From Leptolyngbyaceae cyanobacterium RM1_1_2 (GTDB lineage: Bacteria > Cyanobacteriota > Cyanobacteriia > Phormidesmidales > Phormidesmidaceae): a stretch of DNA of 64,000 bases. Positions 36,751 to 45,814 of this stretch are shown piece after piece; the stretch's first letter is position 1, and every line of letters starts with the position of its first letter. The stretch covers positions 1 to 64,000 of the forward strand of contig JAAUQI010000007.1 in assembly GCA_012032345.1 (NCBI GenBank), in the 5' to 3' direction. Below the pieces are notes generated by a model, which worked only from the letters and a program-made list of their open reading frames with translations, did not search any database and was not told the origin of the DNA. The position numbers and the translations under genes were made by a program.

Positions 36751-36790
36751 GCAGATTTTGGCAGCGATCGCCCGACCAGCCCAGGCCAGC

Positions 36791-38179
36791 CTATTCGTCT
36801 AAAAAGTCTGAGTCCTCTTCGCTCTCGAAGCGGGCTTCCTCTTGCAGCTCAGAGTGCTTAATGGCCTGGGAGAAAATGCGGCATGCATCCAGGTTGACCC
36901 GCTGAGAACGTTTCGCAGAGTAGTCTAACCTGCCATTCTCGTCTACCTGAATCAGATTGTATTCAATGTTTTCAGCGTAAATTGCAAATGTGACACTGAA
37001 CACTTCTAAAAAGTTAATAATCCAGCGGCACTGGTCGCGGGGAAACTGCTCATAGTAGCGAATCAGCTCAGCAATACGGGCTTCTAAGTAGGCATGAGAG
37101 CTTTTAGAAACTAAAATCATCTTCAGCAGGACGATAGCCAACGTTAAAGAGCTTCCCTGCGAAAGCAGCATGGTAAAAAGCGTAGAGGGTGTTGTTTTAT
37201 CCTCAGTTGTAAGATAATCAATAGTGCGATTACAGGTTCGTAAGATCAGCGATGGATCAGTTGGCTCATCGTTGGAGTTGGTATAGAGACAGTCCAGCTT
37301 GTTTAAGAGCTGCGACTTTAGCATTTTCACAAAGTCTTTTTGATGAACTGAGAAAATCAGATAGTTCACCAGGCTTTTCTTGAAGCTGCGGTAGCGCAGT
37401 TCTTTAGTCTGCTGCAGAAAAAGATGGGCGAGATTGCGATAGCTGTATCGACCGCGCCGAGCGACAATCGATTTAATCAGTCTCAGCGCCCCTTCCCCTA
37501 GCACAGTAGGGTTTTTAAGTCTGCGGCTGATGGCTGAGGCGGATTGAGAATGGGCCGTATAGAGGGCTAGCTCAAACTTATACTGATCTTTAAGACGTTT
37601 TGAGAGTACGCGGGCGGCTTCGCGCTGCTCAATTGGATTTTGCCTATCAATATACTGGGGGACTAAAAGGTAAGAGGTATATCTTGTAGACCACTGATCT
37701 TCTTTTGAGTCCTCGTTTAGCCGAGACGCAAATAGGCGAATGGTTTGAAAATCTTCGCCGTCTATAAAACGCTTGAGCCAGTTACGCAGGCGCTTTAAGG
37801 TTGGAGAGAGGGTATGGCGCTGCAGAATCGGGTCGGCAAATAAGCCAATTAAATCTTGAATAGCGTGATGCTCTCGCTTAACTTCCCAGTTGTTAATAAG
37901 GATGTAGCACGAGCGCTTTAGTGTGTTACAGAACTCCTGTTCGTTGTTGGCAAAAACGATGGCATACAGAGACGGCAAGATCTCTGCATGGGTTGTATCG
38001 CTATGCTGAATGAACAGACGCTTAAATTCTTCTAAAACCTCCACAGCTGGCCAGGTTTTGACGATTTTGAGCAGGAAGTCGTAAATGGTCTGCTGAGCCT
38101 CCTGGAGTTCGAGCGACCCATGCTCAGAAGGAAAGGAAGACGCAGACTGGTAATCACCCGGAACTCTATCCACTATCAT
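36791..38179 (-). CDS. Cyanobacterial protein of unknown function, 462 aa
   Basis: No family recognised. The sequence is mostly predicted helical, Leu/Arg-rich, with no signal peptide or membrane span. Features are ALRLIKSIVARRGRYSYRNL in the middle, several long amphipathic helices, and a very acidic C-terminal tail (ESEEDSDFLDE). Its clean long frame and ordinary codon use make it a real gene. It is isolated between larC and trnL. An alpha-solenoid scaffold is possible, but only a guess. Confidence 0.8.
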   Translation of the reverse strand: MIVDRVPGDYQSASSFPSEHGSLELQEAQQTIYDFLLKIVKTWPAVEVLEEFKRLFIQHSDTTHAEILPSLYAIVFANNEQEFCNTLKRSCYILINNWEVKREHHAIQDLIGLFADPILQRHTLSPTLKRLRNWLKRFIDGEDFQTIRLFASRLNEDSKEDQWSTRYTSYLLVPQYIDRQNPIEQREAARVLSKRLKDQYKFELALYTAHSQSASAISRRLKNPTVLGEGALRLIKSIVARRGRYSYRNLAHLFLQQTKELRYRSFKKSLVNYLIFSVHQKDFVKMLKSQLLNKLDCLYTNSNDEPTDPSLILRTCNRTIDYLTTEDKTTPSTLFTMLLSQGSSLTLAIVLLKMILVSKSSHAYLEARIAELIRYYEQFPRDQCRWIINFLEVFSVTFAIYAENIEYNLIQVDENGRLDYSAKRSQRVNLDACRIFSQAIKHSELQEEARFESEEDSDFLDE

Positions 38180-38593
38180 TGCGCATTAAAGACAGCAGAG
38201 GACATCGAAGCAGAGGTGGTTTCAAATAGAGCTTAATAGCTAAGTAGTAACACACCCAAAACTGGAGAATTGCTTCTAACAATCTTCTCAAACCCTTGCA
38301 GGCAGACTGATAGGTCAGAAAAAAGCACTAGCTTAAAAGTTAGTTCAGCTACCGATAATGAGTACCACACTACAGCCTACAGAGAATATTCAGTGAATTC
38401 CGCAGTCATTGCGGAAAATTTAGGATTTTTCTTTAGCGAAAAAGTCCTTTGAAGAAAGCTCTTAAGTGCGATCGCTCCAAATCACCTAAGGGTTTACCCT
38501 CACACAGCGCTAGACAAATCTTTCAGCAGCACTTCATCTTCAGGCTGAGGATCACACTAGGAATACACCTTATTGGTCATCAGGCTACAGGCA
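38180..38593. other. Intergenic region downstream of trnL
   Basis: About 414 bases between the 462-aa gene and the tRNA 3' end. No gene, repeat or terminator hairpin is recognised. Confidence 0.6.
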
Positions 38594-38961
38594 TGGGGGC
38601 GGAGGGACTTGAACCCTCACAACCTTGCGGTCAACGGATTTTCACCCTTTTACAGCTTTCACTGTTGCCGACAGAGCGCTTTAGCAGCGATCGCGGCTTT
38701 AAGGATTGGACCCTCCCTTTACCCTCGACTTGACGTTAGGGTAGCTCCCGTCGGGCCTCTGCACCTTCCCTGGCTGACAGGTAAAAAGATGAATTTGGAT
38801 TCTACTTTCTACCTTTGCCTAATAGTCAGGGCTTGGCTCAGGATTGCCATATTCCGCAAAGAACTTAGGTTTCCCTGAATTTGAGAGCTTCCACTTGGGA
38901 GATTTCTCCTCCAAGGCTCAGTTTTCTAAGTCCGTAGCGTCTACCATTCCGCCACGCCCCC
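38594..38961 (-). tRNA. trnL-UAA: tRNA-Leu(UAA), split by a group I intron
   Basis: Exon 1 (38961-38928, 34 nt) starts GGGGGCGTGGCGGAATGG and ends GGACTT. Exon 2 (38642-38594, 49 nt) starts AAAATCCG and contains the T-arm GGGTTCAAGTCCC before CGCCCCCA. The 7-bp acceptor stem (GGGGGCG/CGCCCCC) and anticodon stem ACGGA/TCCGT pair perfectly. The loop CT-TAA-AA gives anticodon UAA, with the intron after the first anticodon base. CCA is not encoded. Decodes UUA and UUG leucine codons. Confidence 0.95.
38643..38927 (-). ncRNA. Group I intron in trnL-UAA (285 nt)
   Basis: The intron begins AGAAAACTGAGCC after the exon U and ends with G, as group I introns do. Conserved core elements are visible in order: a P-like segment AATTCAGGGAAACC, a Q-like segment AATCCTGAGCCAAGCC, an R-like CAGAGGCCCGACGGG and an S-like AAGTCGAGGGTAAAGGGAGG. 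This is the ancient self-splicing intron shared by cyanobacterial and plastid trnL-UAA genes. It encodes no endonuclease. Confidence 0.93.
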
Positions 38962-39213
38962 AAACAGTATCCGGCGACTACCACACTGATGGTTTTACCG
39001 TATTGTCTATTCCACCACCAAGTGTCCTCAGATGCAACTATCTTCTGCATCAACCCCAGACTTAAGTCCTCCTTTAGCCCTATCAGCACCCTCCCTGATG
39101 CTGCTAAATCATTGTTACCTATGCAAAAGAGTATTAGCCCAGGCAGACTGCCGACAAGCGGCAAACAGGTTTAAGATGGAGACTAGATATTCACTAGCTC
39201 ACTGGTTTTCTGC

Positions 39214-39426
39214 ATGATTACTGCAATTCTGTACCTGGTTTTGGGCGGTGCCTACCTGGTAGTTGTGCCCGGTATTTTGCTGTTTTACCTCAGAGCGCGC
39301 TGGTATACTGCTGGTTCGGTGGAGCGCACTCTGCTGTATTTTTTAGTTTTCTTTTTCTTCCCTGGGATGCTGCTGCTGAGTCCGTTTCTTAATTTTCGCC
39401 CGCAGCGGCGTCAGCTAGAAAGCTAG
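39214..39426 (+). CDS. ndhL: NDH-1 subunit L
   Basis: Small membrane subunit of the cyanobacterial NAD(P)H:quinone oxidoreductase (NDH-1), needed for cyclic electron flow and CO2 uptake. The 70-aa protein has two membrane helices ([21 protein letters not shown] region and [18 protein letters not shown]) and the family ending NFRPQRRQ. It heads the ndhL-DUF3007-trpA cluster found in many cyanobacteria. No strong ribosome-binding site is visible. Confidence 0.93.
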   Translation: MITAILYLVLGGAYLVVVPGILLFYLRARWYTAGSVERTLLYFLVFFFFPGMLLLSPFLNFRPQRRQLES

Positions 39427-39446
39427 TTCTGCTTCAAACTTAACTT

Positions 39447-39779
39447 ATGCGAAAGATTGATGTCATCGGCGTAGGAATTGGCGTTTTTCTGGCAGGTGGA
39501 GCGCTTTACTGGGGCCTGCACTTATTTGGACTTGATGACATTTCCGCAGGGATTTGGAGTCAGGTTATATTTGTGGGTGGCTTGCTGGCGTGGGTAGGCA
39601 CCTATCTGACCCGCGCTTTAGGGCGCAACATGACCTACCATCAGCAGCTTCAAGACTATGAGGACGCCGTTCTACAGAAGCGGCTAGACGCCCTCACCCC
39701 CGAAGAGCTAGCAGCTTTGCAGGCAGAACTTGATGTCGAAGCGTCTGCTACCCCGGCTGACAAGGTTGAGAAAATTTAG
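39447..39779 (+). CDS. DUF3007 family membrane protein
   Basis: A 110-aa cyanobacterial protein of unknown function. Two hydrophobic helices at about 6-24 and 38-56 (VGIGVFLAGGALYWGLHL; WSQVIFVGGLLAWVGTYL) are followed by RNMTYHQQLQDYEDAVLQKRL and an acidic helix LTPEELAALQAEL. Its conserved position between ndhL and trpA hints at a link to NDH-1 or the membrane, not tryptophan. Confidence 0.87.
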   Translation: MRKIDVIGVGIGVFLAGGALYWGLHLFGLDDISAGIWSQVIFVGGLLAWVGTYLTRALGRNMTYHQQLQDYEDAVLQKRLDALTPEELAALQAELDVEASATPADKVEKI

Positions 39780-39851
39780 ATAGACGCCTGCTCCCTCTTG
39801 ACTTAGAGTTTTTTCATGAATTGCCTTCAAGCTACTGGGGGCAATTAATGG

Positions 39852-40661
39852 ATGGCTAATCAAGCAGGCAAACCCATGAAGTCCGTTTCTGAGCAATTTC
39901 GTCTTCTCCGCGATCGCCAGCAGTGCGCTCTGATTCCGTTTATTACAGCGGGTGATCCAGATTTATCGACGACTGCCGAGGCTTTGAAAGTTCTCGATCG
40001 CAGCGGGGCTGATTTGATTGAGCTAGGCGTGCCTTACTCCGACCCGCTGGCAGACGGCCCGGTGATTCAAGCCGCCGCTACCCGAGCTTTGCGACAGGGC
40101 GTCACGCTGGATCAGGTGCTAGAGGTGGTGCAATCGGTCAGTCCTCAGCTTCAGGCTCCCGTTATTTTATTCACCTACTACAATCCCATCTTAAATCGTG
40201 GCACTGATGCCTTTTTTCAAGCGATCGCAGCCGCTGGGGTGCGGGGGCTGGTTGTCCCTGACCTACCGTTGGAAGAAGTCGAGACGCTACTAGCTCCGGC
40301 GGCGGCAGCGGGAATTGAGATTACGCTGCTGGTGGCCCCAACTACGCCCAGCGATCGCATCAAACAAATTGCGGCTCAGTCTGGCGGCTTTATCTACTTA
40401 GTCAGCGTCACCGGAGTCACAGGTATGCGCTCTGAACTGCAGTCGCGGGTTCAATCCCTTCTACAAAACCTGCAGAGCTTAACCGACAAGCCAGTTGGCG
40501 TGGGCTTTGGCGTTTCAGAGCCTGAGCAGGCCCGACAGCTCAAAAACTGGGGAGCAGACGCGGTTATCGTGGGCAGCGCTTTTGTGAAAAGGCTAGCGGC
40601 AGATCAGGCTGGTCTCTCTGCAATCGAAACGTTCTGTCAGCAGCTCAAAGCAGTTCTTTGA
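39852..40661 (+). CDS. trpA: Tryptophan synthase alpha subunit
   Basis: Cleaves indole-3-glycerol phosphate to indole for the beta subunit. TIM barrel with catalytic Glu and Asp in [19 protein letters not shown], then [22 protein letters not shown] and the phosphate-binding [11 protein letters not shown] and VIVGSAFVK. 269 aa from ATG 39852; ATG 39885 is an alternative nearer to the conserved start. No trpB is nearby, as usual in cyanobacteria. Confidence 0.95.
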   Translation: MANQAGKPMKSVSEQFRLLRDRQQCALIPFITAGDPDLSTTAEALKVLDRSGADLIELGVPYSDPLADGPVIQAAATRALRQGVTLDQVLEVVQSVSPQLQAPVILFTYYNPILNRGTDAFFQAIAAAGVRGLVVPDLPLEEVETLLAPAAAAGIEITLLVAPTTPSDRIKQIAAQSGGFIYLVSVTGVTGMRSELQSRVQSLLQNLQSLTDKPVGVGFGVSEPEQARQLKNWGADAVIVGSAFVKRLAADQAGLSAIETFCQQLKAVL

Positions 40662-41303
40662 GTAGCTCTCTAAGCAAACTTGCCTTGGCGATCGAGAATT
40701 GCAGATGCCAGGGCCAGGGCAAAACTTATATTTCTAACTTGATTTGGTCTTGACGAGTACTTGACTTGGGTTAGCCACAGATCAGGCACTCGCTGTTATA
40801 AAAACTTTAACTATGCGGAAACACACAGAGTCTCGCTGCTTTGCGCCCAAACTGGATTAGATTGACAGAGATTTAAATGAGCTAGGTCTTGCAAAAAGGT
40901 AAATAGTCATGGAATACTCTGAGCCGTAGGTTTTTTGACTATACCCAAACCTGTTGCAGCAAGCCTTTATGCTGAGTACTGAAGTTTTATTAGTAACTTT
41001 GTTTACCTAAAAACTGAGTCTGCTTAAGTATATCTTTGGATGACTCTATAGACTTCTAGTCGGCGTCAGCAAAGGGCCTTGGGGGGTTTGACCCCTCGCT
41101 CGCTCAGTTTCAAGGCAGGTCTGATCTACACGGAGGAGAACAGCTTCTTACAGAGAAAAAGCTTCTTGTCAGACAGTTGGGAAGCTACACTTACTCAGAT
41201 TTTAGGGTTCTCTTTCCTCTATCAAGGGTGGCATTGCTAAATCAGGATAATTTCGAGTTTATTGTTTGATCGAGTTTCAGCTACTTAGCAGCGTGTGTTT
41301 GAA
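40662..41303. other. Long intergenic region ahead of the surface-protein block
   Basis: About 640 bases without a gene. It is AT-rich around 40720-41050, and a G-rich patch with partial dyad symmetry lies near 41080-41100. It presumably carries the promoter and leader of the four-gene envelope block. I looked for c-di-GMP riboswitch motifs and saw none. Confidence 0.6.
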
Positions 41304-42251
41304 ATGCGAAAACGGCTTATCGGCAGCCTGCAGCGGGTCTTCCTGTTTCTGAGCGCTATTCTAGCCAGTTACCTGCTGAGCTATGTAGGGCACCATGTTC
41401 CCTCTGGACAGGCGCAGACTGCGGTGACTAACCAGGCAGGTGCAGTCTTTGGCCCACCTGGACAGCAAACCTCCATCAGCTCTAACGAAACCAGGTTTCA
41501 GACGCCAGAGCAACCAGCCCTCAGCATTACTAAAACAGCAGATCGAGCAGCGGCTGAACCGGGAGATGTCGTCCTCTACCGGCTTCTGATTCAAAATACA
41601 GGCGCTTCAGCGGCGACGCTGATAACAGTTGCAGATCAGCTACCGCTGGGCCTAACTTACATTGACAATTCCGTCCGAGCGGCTAGTGAAGGTGTGCCAG
41701 TTGTGCCGACTGCGGTAGCGATTGATGGTAATCGAGTCGTGTTTCAGTTTGATGATCTATCTCTAGGTGCCAATCAGCGTTTAGAAGTTGTCTATGCAGC
41801 TTTGCTCACACCCGATGCTATTCGCGGGTCAGGGCAAAACGTAGCCCAGGTTTCAGCGCCGGGTCTGCCCCCTTCTGTAGCGGTCTTTCAGCTCACGATT
41901 AGGGCCGGAATTTTGTCAGACTGCGGCACGATTATTGGACGTGTTTTCGTCGATAAAAACTTTGACGGAGAGCAGCAGCCCGGTGAGGCGGGCGTGCCCA
42001 ATGCCGTGATTTTTCTGGATGATGGCAATCGCATCATTACAGACCCAGAAGGTCTGTTTTCAATTGCCAATGTGGTCTCTGGCAACCGGGTCGGCACCTT
42101 AGACCTCAGCAGCCTGCCGGGGTATACCTTAGCGCCCAATCTTTATCGCATTGAAAACAATAGCCAATCTCGCTTGGCTCGTTTAGCACCCGGAGGACTG
42201 GCCCGCATGAATTTTGCGGTCACTCCCACATTCGGAGAGGAAGAGTCATGA
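41304..42251 (+). CDS. Exported DUF11 / SdrD-B-like domain protein
   Basis: A 315-aa secreted protein. Start ATG 41304 (a GTG lies at 41295) gives a signal peptide with a hydrophobic run and cleavage near SGQAQ. Residues about 75-205 form a DUF11 beta-sandwich (LSITKTADRAAAEPGDVVLY, LLIQNTGASAATLITVADQL, GLTYIDNSVRA). From about 210 an SdrD-B/SpaA-like domain follows (IIGRVFVDKNFDGEQQPGE, GVPNAVIFLDDGNRIITDPEG). Such folds are extracellular stalks or adhesin modules. Its stop overlaps the next start by four bases, so the two are translationally coupled. Function unknown. Confidence 0.85.
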   Translation: MRKRLIGSLQRVFLFLSAILASYLLSYVGHHVPSGQAQTAVTNQAGAVFGPPGQQTSISSNETRFQTPEQPALSITKTADRAAAEPGDVVLYRLLIQNTGASAATLITVADQLPLGLTYIDNSVRAASEGVPVVPTAVAIDGNRVVFQFDDLSLGANQRLEVVYAALLTPDAIRGSGQNVAQVSAPGLPPSVAVFQLTIRAGILSDCGTIIGRVFVDKNFDGEQQPGEAGVPNAVIFLDDGNRIITDPEGLFSIANVVSGNRVGTLDLSSLPGYTLAPNLYRIENNSQSRLARLAPGGLARMNFAVTPTFGEEES

Positions 42252-45200
42252 TGCCGCAGCACAAACTATCTAATGGGTTTTCCATCACCGCTCTAACCAC
42301 GCTTTTAGGCGCTTTGGCGCTGATTGCGCCAGCCTCAGCCCAAACCCGTTCTGTCTCTGCTGAGACGGAAGCAACGCTGGAGGCCGAAGCAAACCCTGAA
42401 ACTGTCACGCCAATCAGCGCTGTAGAGACGATTGACCAGCTATCTGATCCGCCTGAAACTAGTGCGGCGGCTCTGTTGGAAAGTTCTAACGACACAGAGA
42501 GCGAAGTTTTACCTGAGTTTCAGCGGCCTAACAGCGTCGGCTCGGCTGTGTCTTCAACTTCTGTGTCTACAACCGCACAGGCTCCAGAGCCGGGGGTGGA
42601 CGAGGCGCTCGATCCGGTAATCTTCAATGAGCCAGGAATTGAGCAGCCTTTTGAAGATTTGGTCGATGAGTTTCCGTCGCCGCTGCTTGAGGCTGATTCT
42701 GAGCTACAAATTACGCTGAAAGCTAGCGATCGCCCGATAATACCTGCCAATGGGCGATCGCTCCTCCCCCTAGAGGGCCAAATTTTAGGTGGGGACGGGG
42801 AGCCTGTTGAGCGCGATGTGGTAGTGACGCTCACCAGCAGTGCTGGTGAATTTGTCGGGGCAGACTATGACCGCGATCGGGCTGGATTTCAGGTGCTGGC
42901 TCGGCGGGGGCAGTTTCAGGCCCAGCTGCGATCGACGATAGAGGCGCAGCAGGTGCAGCTTCGCGCTGCCGCTAGCGGCATGGAAGCCAGAGGGCTTGAG
43001 ACCAATCAGGCCAATCAGGCCAGTCAGCCTTACCCAGAACTCTCAACTTATGCCTATGTGCAGTTCACCACCGACCTGAGACCTTCTCTGGTGGCTGGGG
43101 TGGTTGACCTGCGCATCGGGCCAGGAGCCACTGATTTTTGGGGCAGCTTTCGAGACTTTCTCAATCCCGACGACATTAATGACGACTTTGAGCTAGATGT
43201 TGATGCTTCTCTGTTTGCGATTGGCAGCTTTGGCGAATGGCAGTTTACCGGAGCTTTCAACGGCGATCGCCCGCTCAATGAGCGCTGCGACGGCAGCAAC
43301 AGCCTGTTTCGAGACATTCAGTCTTGCGAACAGACCTACCCGGTCTACGGTGACAGCTCTACCAGTGACTTTCTTACCCCTTCAATTGACAGCTTCTACG
43401 TTCGCTTTCAGCGAGACTCACCTGTATTGGGGGCCGAGGCTGACTATTTCATGTGGGGTGACTTTAACACCCAAGAGCTAAACCGCCCGTCTCAAGCCTT
43501 TACGGGCGTCACCCGTCAGCTTCACGGCTTTAAGGGCAACTACACTTTCGGCAATGGTTTTCAGCTCACGGCGCTCTATGCTAATAACATTCGGGCCTTT
43601 CAGCGAGACACGATTGCCCCCGACGGCACCAGCGGCTTTTACTTTCTATCTCAGCGGCTGGTGCTGCGGGGCAGTGAAAACGTATTTGTCGAGATTGAAG
43701 AGCTAAATCGCCCTGGCACGGTGCTGGAGCGACGGCCTCTCTACCGGGGGGCTGACTACGACATTGACTACGATCGCGGTACGCTGCTGTTTCGTCAGCC
43801 GATCTATGCAGCAGATGTGAATACGCTGGGGGATATTTTGGTGCGGCGGATTGTCGTCACCTACCAGATAGACAATCCCAACGGCGGCAACGGCAACCTC
43901 TATGCGGGGCGGCTACAGTACACCTTTAACAGTGGCCTCAGCGCTGACGATAGCTGGATTGGGGCCACCGCTGTTTTAGAAAATCAGGGCATTCGGGATT
44001 TCTCTTTGTTTGGCCTGGATGCTCTGCTGCCCCTAGGGGAAAACGGCGAGCTGATCGCTGAGATTGCCCGGTCTAACTTTGATGTGGGCAGCGGCTCTAA
44101 TTCAGGCAATGCCTATCGGTTTGAAGCGCTGGGCAACCTGAGTGCTGGCATTCGCGCTCGGGCCTATCTCAACGCCGTCGATAGCGGCTTTACTAACACC
44201 GCGACCACCAGCTTTCGACCGGGGCAGACCCGCTGGGGCGGAGAACTGACGGCGCGGGTGGGGCCGACGACGGTTCTGGCTTTTCAGTTTGACCAAGAGG
44301 ATAACCAGGGGCGGGCACCGCAGGTTTTAAGCTCAATTAACGATCTGTTTACACCGGGTCGAGAGACGGTTTTAGGCGATCGCGTTGACAACCAGCTGAC
44401 TACATTTCGAGCCGGGGTGCAGCAGCAGTTGGGCAGCGCTGTGCTAGGTATTGACTGGCTCCACCGCGATCGCCAAGATAATTTTGCCAATGTAGACGCA
44501 ACCAGCAATCAGGTTGTTTCTCGCTTTACCTTGCCAATCACCAGCAGCCTGCGCTTTTTGGCTCAGGGCGACCTGAATCTCTCCGACGACGAAGATCCGC
44601 TCTACCCCGACCGCACCCGCGTGGGTCTAGAGTGGCAGGTGCAGCCCGGCGTCACCATGACGCTGGCCCAGCAGTTTGCCTTTAGCGGTCAAGAGCCGCG
44701 ATCGATTACGCGCCTGGACACCAACGTCAGCTACGAGCTAGATGACAATACCTCCTTGACCCAGCGCTACTCCTTGCTGGGCGGCTTCAACGGCATTACC
44801 GGGCAGGGCGCAATCGGGCTTAATCATCGCCTGATTTTGGCCCCCGGTCTCCGGGCTACCTTTGGGTTTGAGCGCATCTATGGCGACGCTTTTAACCTCA
44901 CCGGCTCGGGCAGACAGTTTGCTCAGCCCTACGCCGTGGGGCAAAATTCTACCGCCCTGGGCCTGCAGTCGGGCACCGCCTACAGCGCCGGCCTGGAGTA
45001 TACCGACAACCCTGATTTTCAAGCCAGTGCCCGATTTGAGCACCGCAGTTCTGAGGGCAGCGGCAGCAATACGGTGCTGACAGCGGCAGTCGGTGGCCGG
45101 ATTACACCGGCGCTGACGACGCTGTTTCGCTATCGGCAGGCCAACTATGCTAACCAGCTCCTCACCGATGAGCTAGATGATTCAGTCAGTCTCAAACTAG

Positions 45201-45814
45201 GTCTGGCCTACCGCAATCCGGTCAGCGACGTCTTCAACGGCCTGCTGAGCTACGAATATCGGCGCAACCCGGCAACGACGCCTAGCACCATTTTGTTCGG
45301 TGCTGGCGACGACGCCAAAGACCATACCTTGGCCCTAGAGGGCATTTATGCCCCCGACTGGCGGTGGGAGTTTTACGGTAAATATGCCCTACGCTACAGC
45401 GAGGCAACTCTGGCCGACGACTTTAAATATTCCAACTCGATTCACCTGGCGCAGATGCGGGCGACCTATCGCTTTGCTTACCGCTGGGACATTACCGGTG
45501 AGGCCCGCTGGATTGGGCAGCCCAGGGTGAGCTACAACGAGGTGGGTCTGGCAGCAGAGCTGGGCTATTATCTGACGCCTAATCTGCGATTGGGGCTGGG
45601 TTACAGCTTTGGTGAAGCCAATGACAACTCATTCGTCGGCGGTGGTGGCTATCGGTCTCAAAGCGGCCCCTATTTGGGCATCACGTTCAAGGTCAATGAA
45701 TTGTTTAACGATTTTGGATTGCAGATGGTTTCTCCCCCTCAGCAGCAAGAATCTTACGTAGACTCGGCGACGCCTGAGTCTGACCTGGTCACTCCAGAGG
45801 GAGGTGAACTCTAA
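42248..45814 (+). CDS. Large outer-membrane beta-barrel protein with Ig-like N-terminal domain
   Basis: A 1188-aa exported protein with signal peptide (LLGALALIAPASAQ). After an acidic, Ser/Thr-rich linker, residues about 155-250 resemble a bacterial Ig-like (Big-1/invasin) domain (PLEGQILGGDGEPVERDVVV, TLTSSAGEF). The next about 900 residues alternate short aromatic strands and turns, such as GFKGNYTFGNGFQLTALYAN, DYDIDYDRGTLLFRQPIY and DRTRVGLEWQVQPGVTMTLA, as in a very large barrel. The near-terminal strand SGPYLGITFKV is barrel-like, but the protein ends in a 40-residue tail rather than a terminal Phe. No TonB plug is recognised. The stop overlaps the next start (TAATG) after a strong GGGAGGTGA. 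Confidence 0.8.
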   Translation: MMPQHKLSNGFSITALTTLLGALALIAPASAQTRSVSAETEATLEAEANPETVTPISAVETIDQLSDPPETSAAALLESSNDTESEVLPEFQRPNSVGSAVSSTSVSTTAQAPEPGVDEALDPVIFNEPGIEQPFEDLVDEFPSPLLEADSELQITLKASDRPIIPANGRSLLPLEGQILGGDGEPVERDVVVTLTSSAGEFVGADYDRDRAGFQVLARRGQFQAQLRSTIEAQQVQLRAAASGMEARGLETNQANQASQPYPELSTYAYVQFTTDLRPSLVAGVVDLRIGPGATDFWGSFRDFLNPDDINDDFELDVDASLFAIGSFGEWQFTGAFNGDRPLNERCDGSNSLFRDIQSCEQTYPVYGDSSTSDFLTPSIDSFYVRFQRDSPVLGAEADYFMWGDFNTQELNRPSQAFTGVTRQLHGFKGNYTFGNGFQLTALYANNIRAFQRDTIAPDGTSGFYFLSQRLVLRGSENVFVEIEELNRPGTVLERRPLYRGADYDIDYDRGTLLFRQPIYAADVNTLGDILVRRIVVTYQIDNPNGGNGNLYAGRLQYTFNSGLSADDSWIGATAVLENQGIRDFSLFGLDALLPLGENGELIAEIARSNFDVGSGSNSGNAYRFEALGNLSAGIRARAYLNAVDSGFTNTATTSFRPGQTRWGGELTARVGPTTVLAFQFDQEDNQGRAPQVLSSINDLFTPGRETVLGDRVDNQLTTFRAGVQQQLGSAVLGIDWLHRDRQDNFANVDATSNQVVSRFTLPITSSLRFLAQGDLNLSDDEDPLYPDRTRVGLEWQVQPGVTMTLAQQFAFSGQEPRSITRLDTNVSYELDDNTSLTQRYSLLGGFNGITGQGAIGLNHRLILAPGLRATFGFERIYGDAFNLTGSGRQFAQPYAVGQNSTALGLQSGTAYSAGLEYTDNPDFQASARFEHRSSEGSGSNTVLTAAVGGRITPALTTLFRYRQANYANQLLTDELDDSVSLKLGLAYRNPVSDVFNGLLSYEYRRNPATTPSTILFGAGDDAKDHTLALEGIYAPDWRWEFYGKYALRYSEATLADDFKYSNSIHLAQMRATYRFAYRWDITGEARWIGQPRVSYNEVGLAAELGYYLTPNLRLGLGYSFGEANDNSFVGGGGYRSQSGPYLGITFKVNELFNDFGLQMVSPPQQQESYVDSATPESDLVTPEGGEL

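Noticed and set aside
38573-39217. Several open frames of 60-100 codons across trnL
   Set aside because: They overlap tRNA exons and the group I intron, whose structure explains the sequence.
40662-41303. c-di-GMP riboswitch ahead of the surface block
   Set aside because: The gap is long enough and the context tempting, but I could not find the conserved GEMM-I core motifs.
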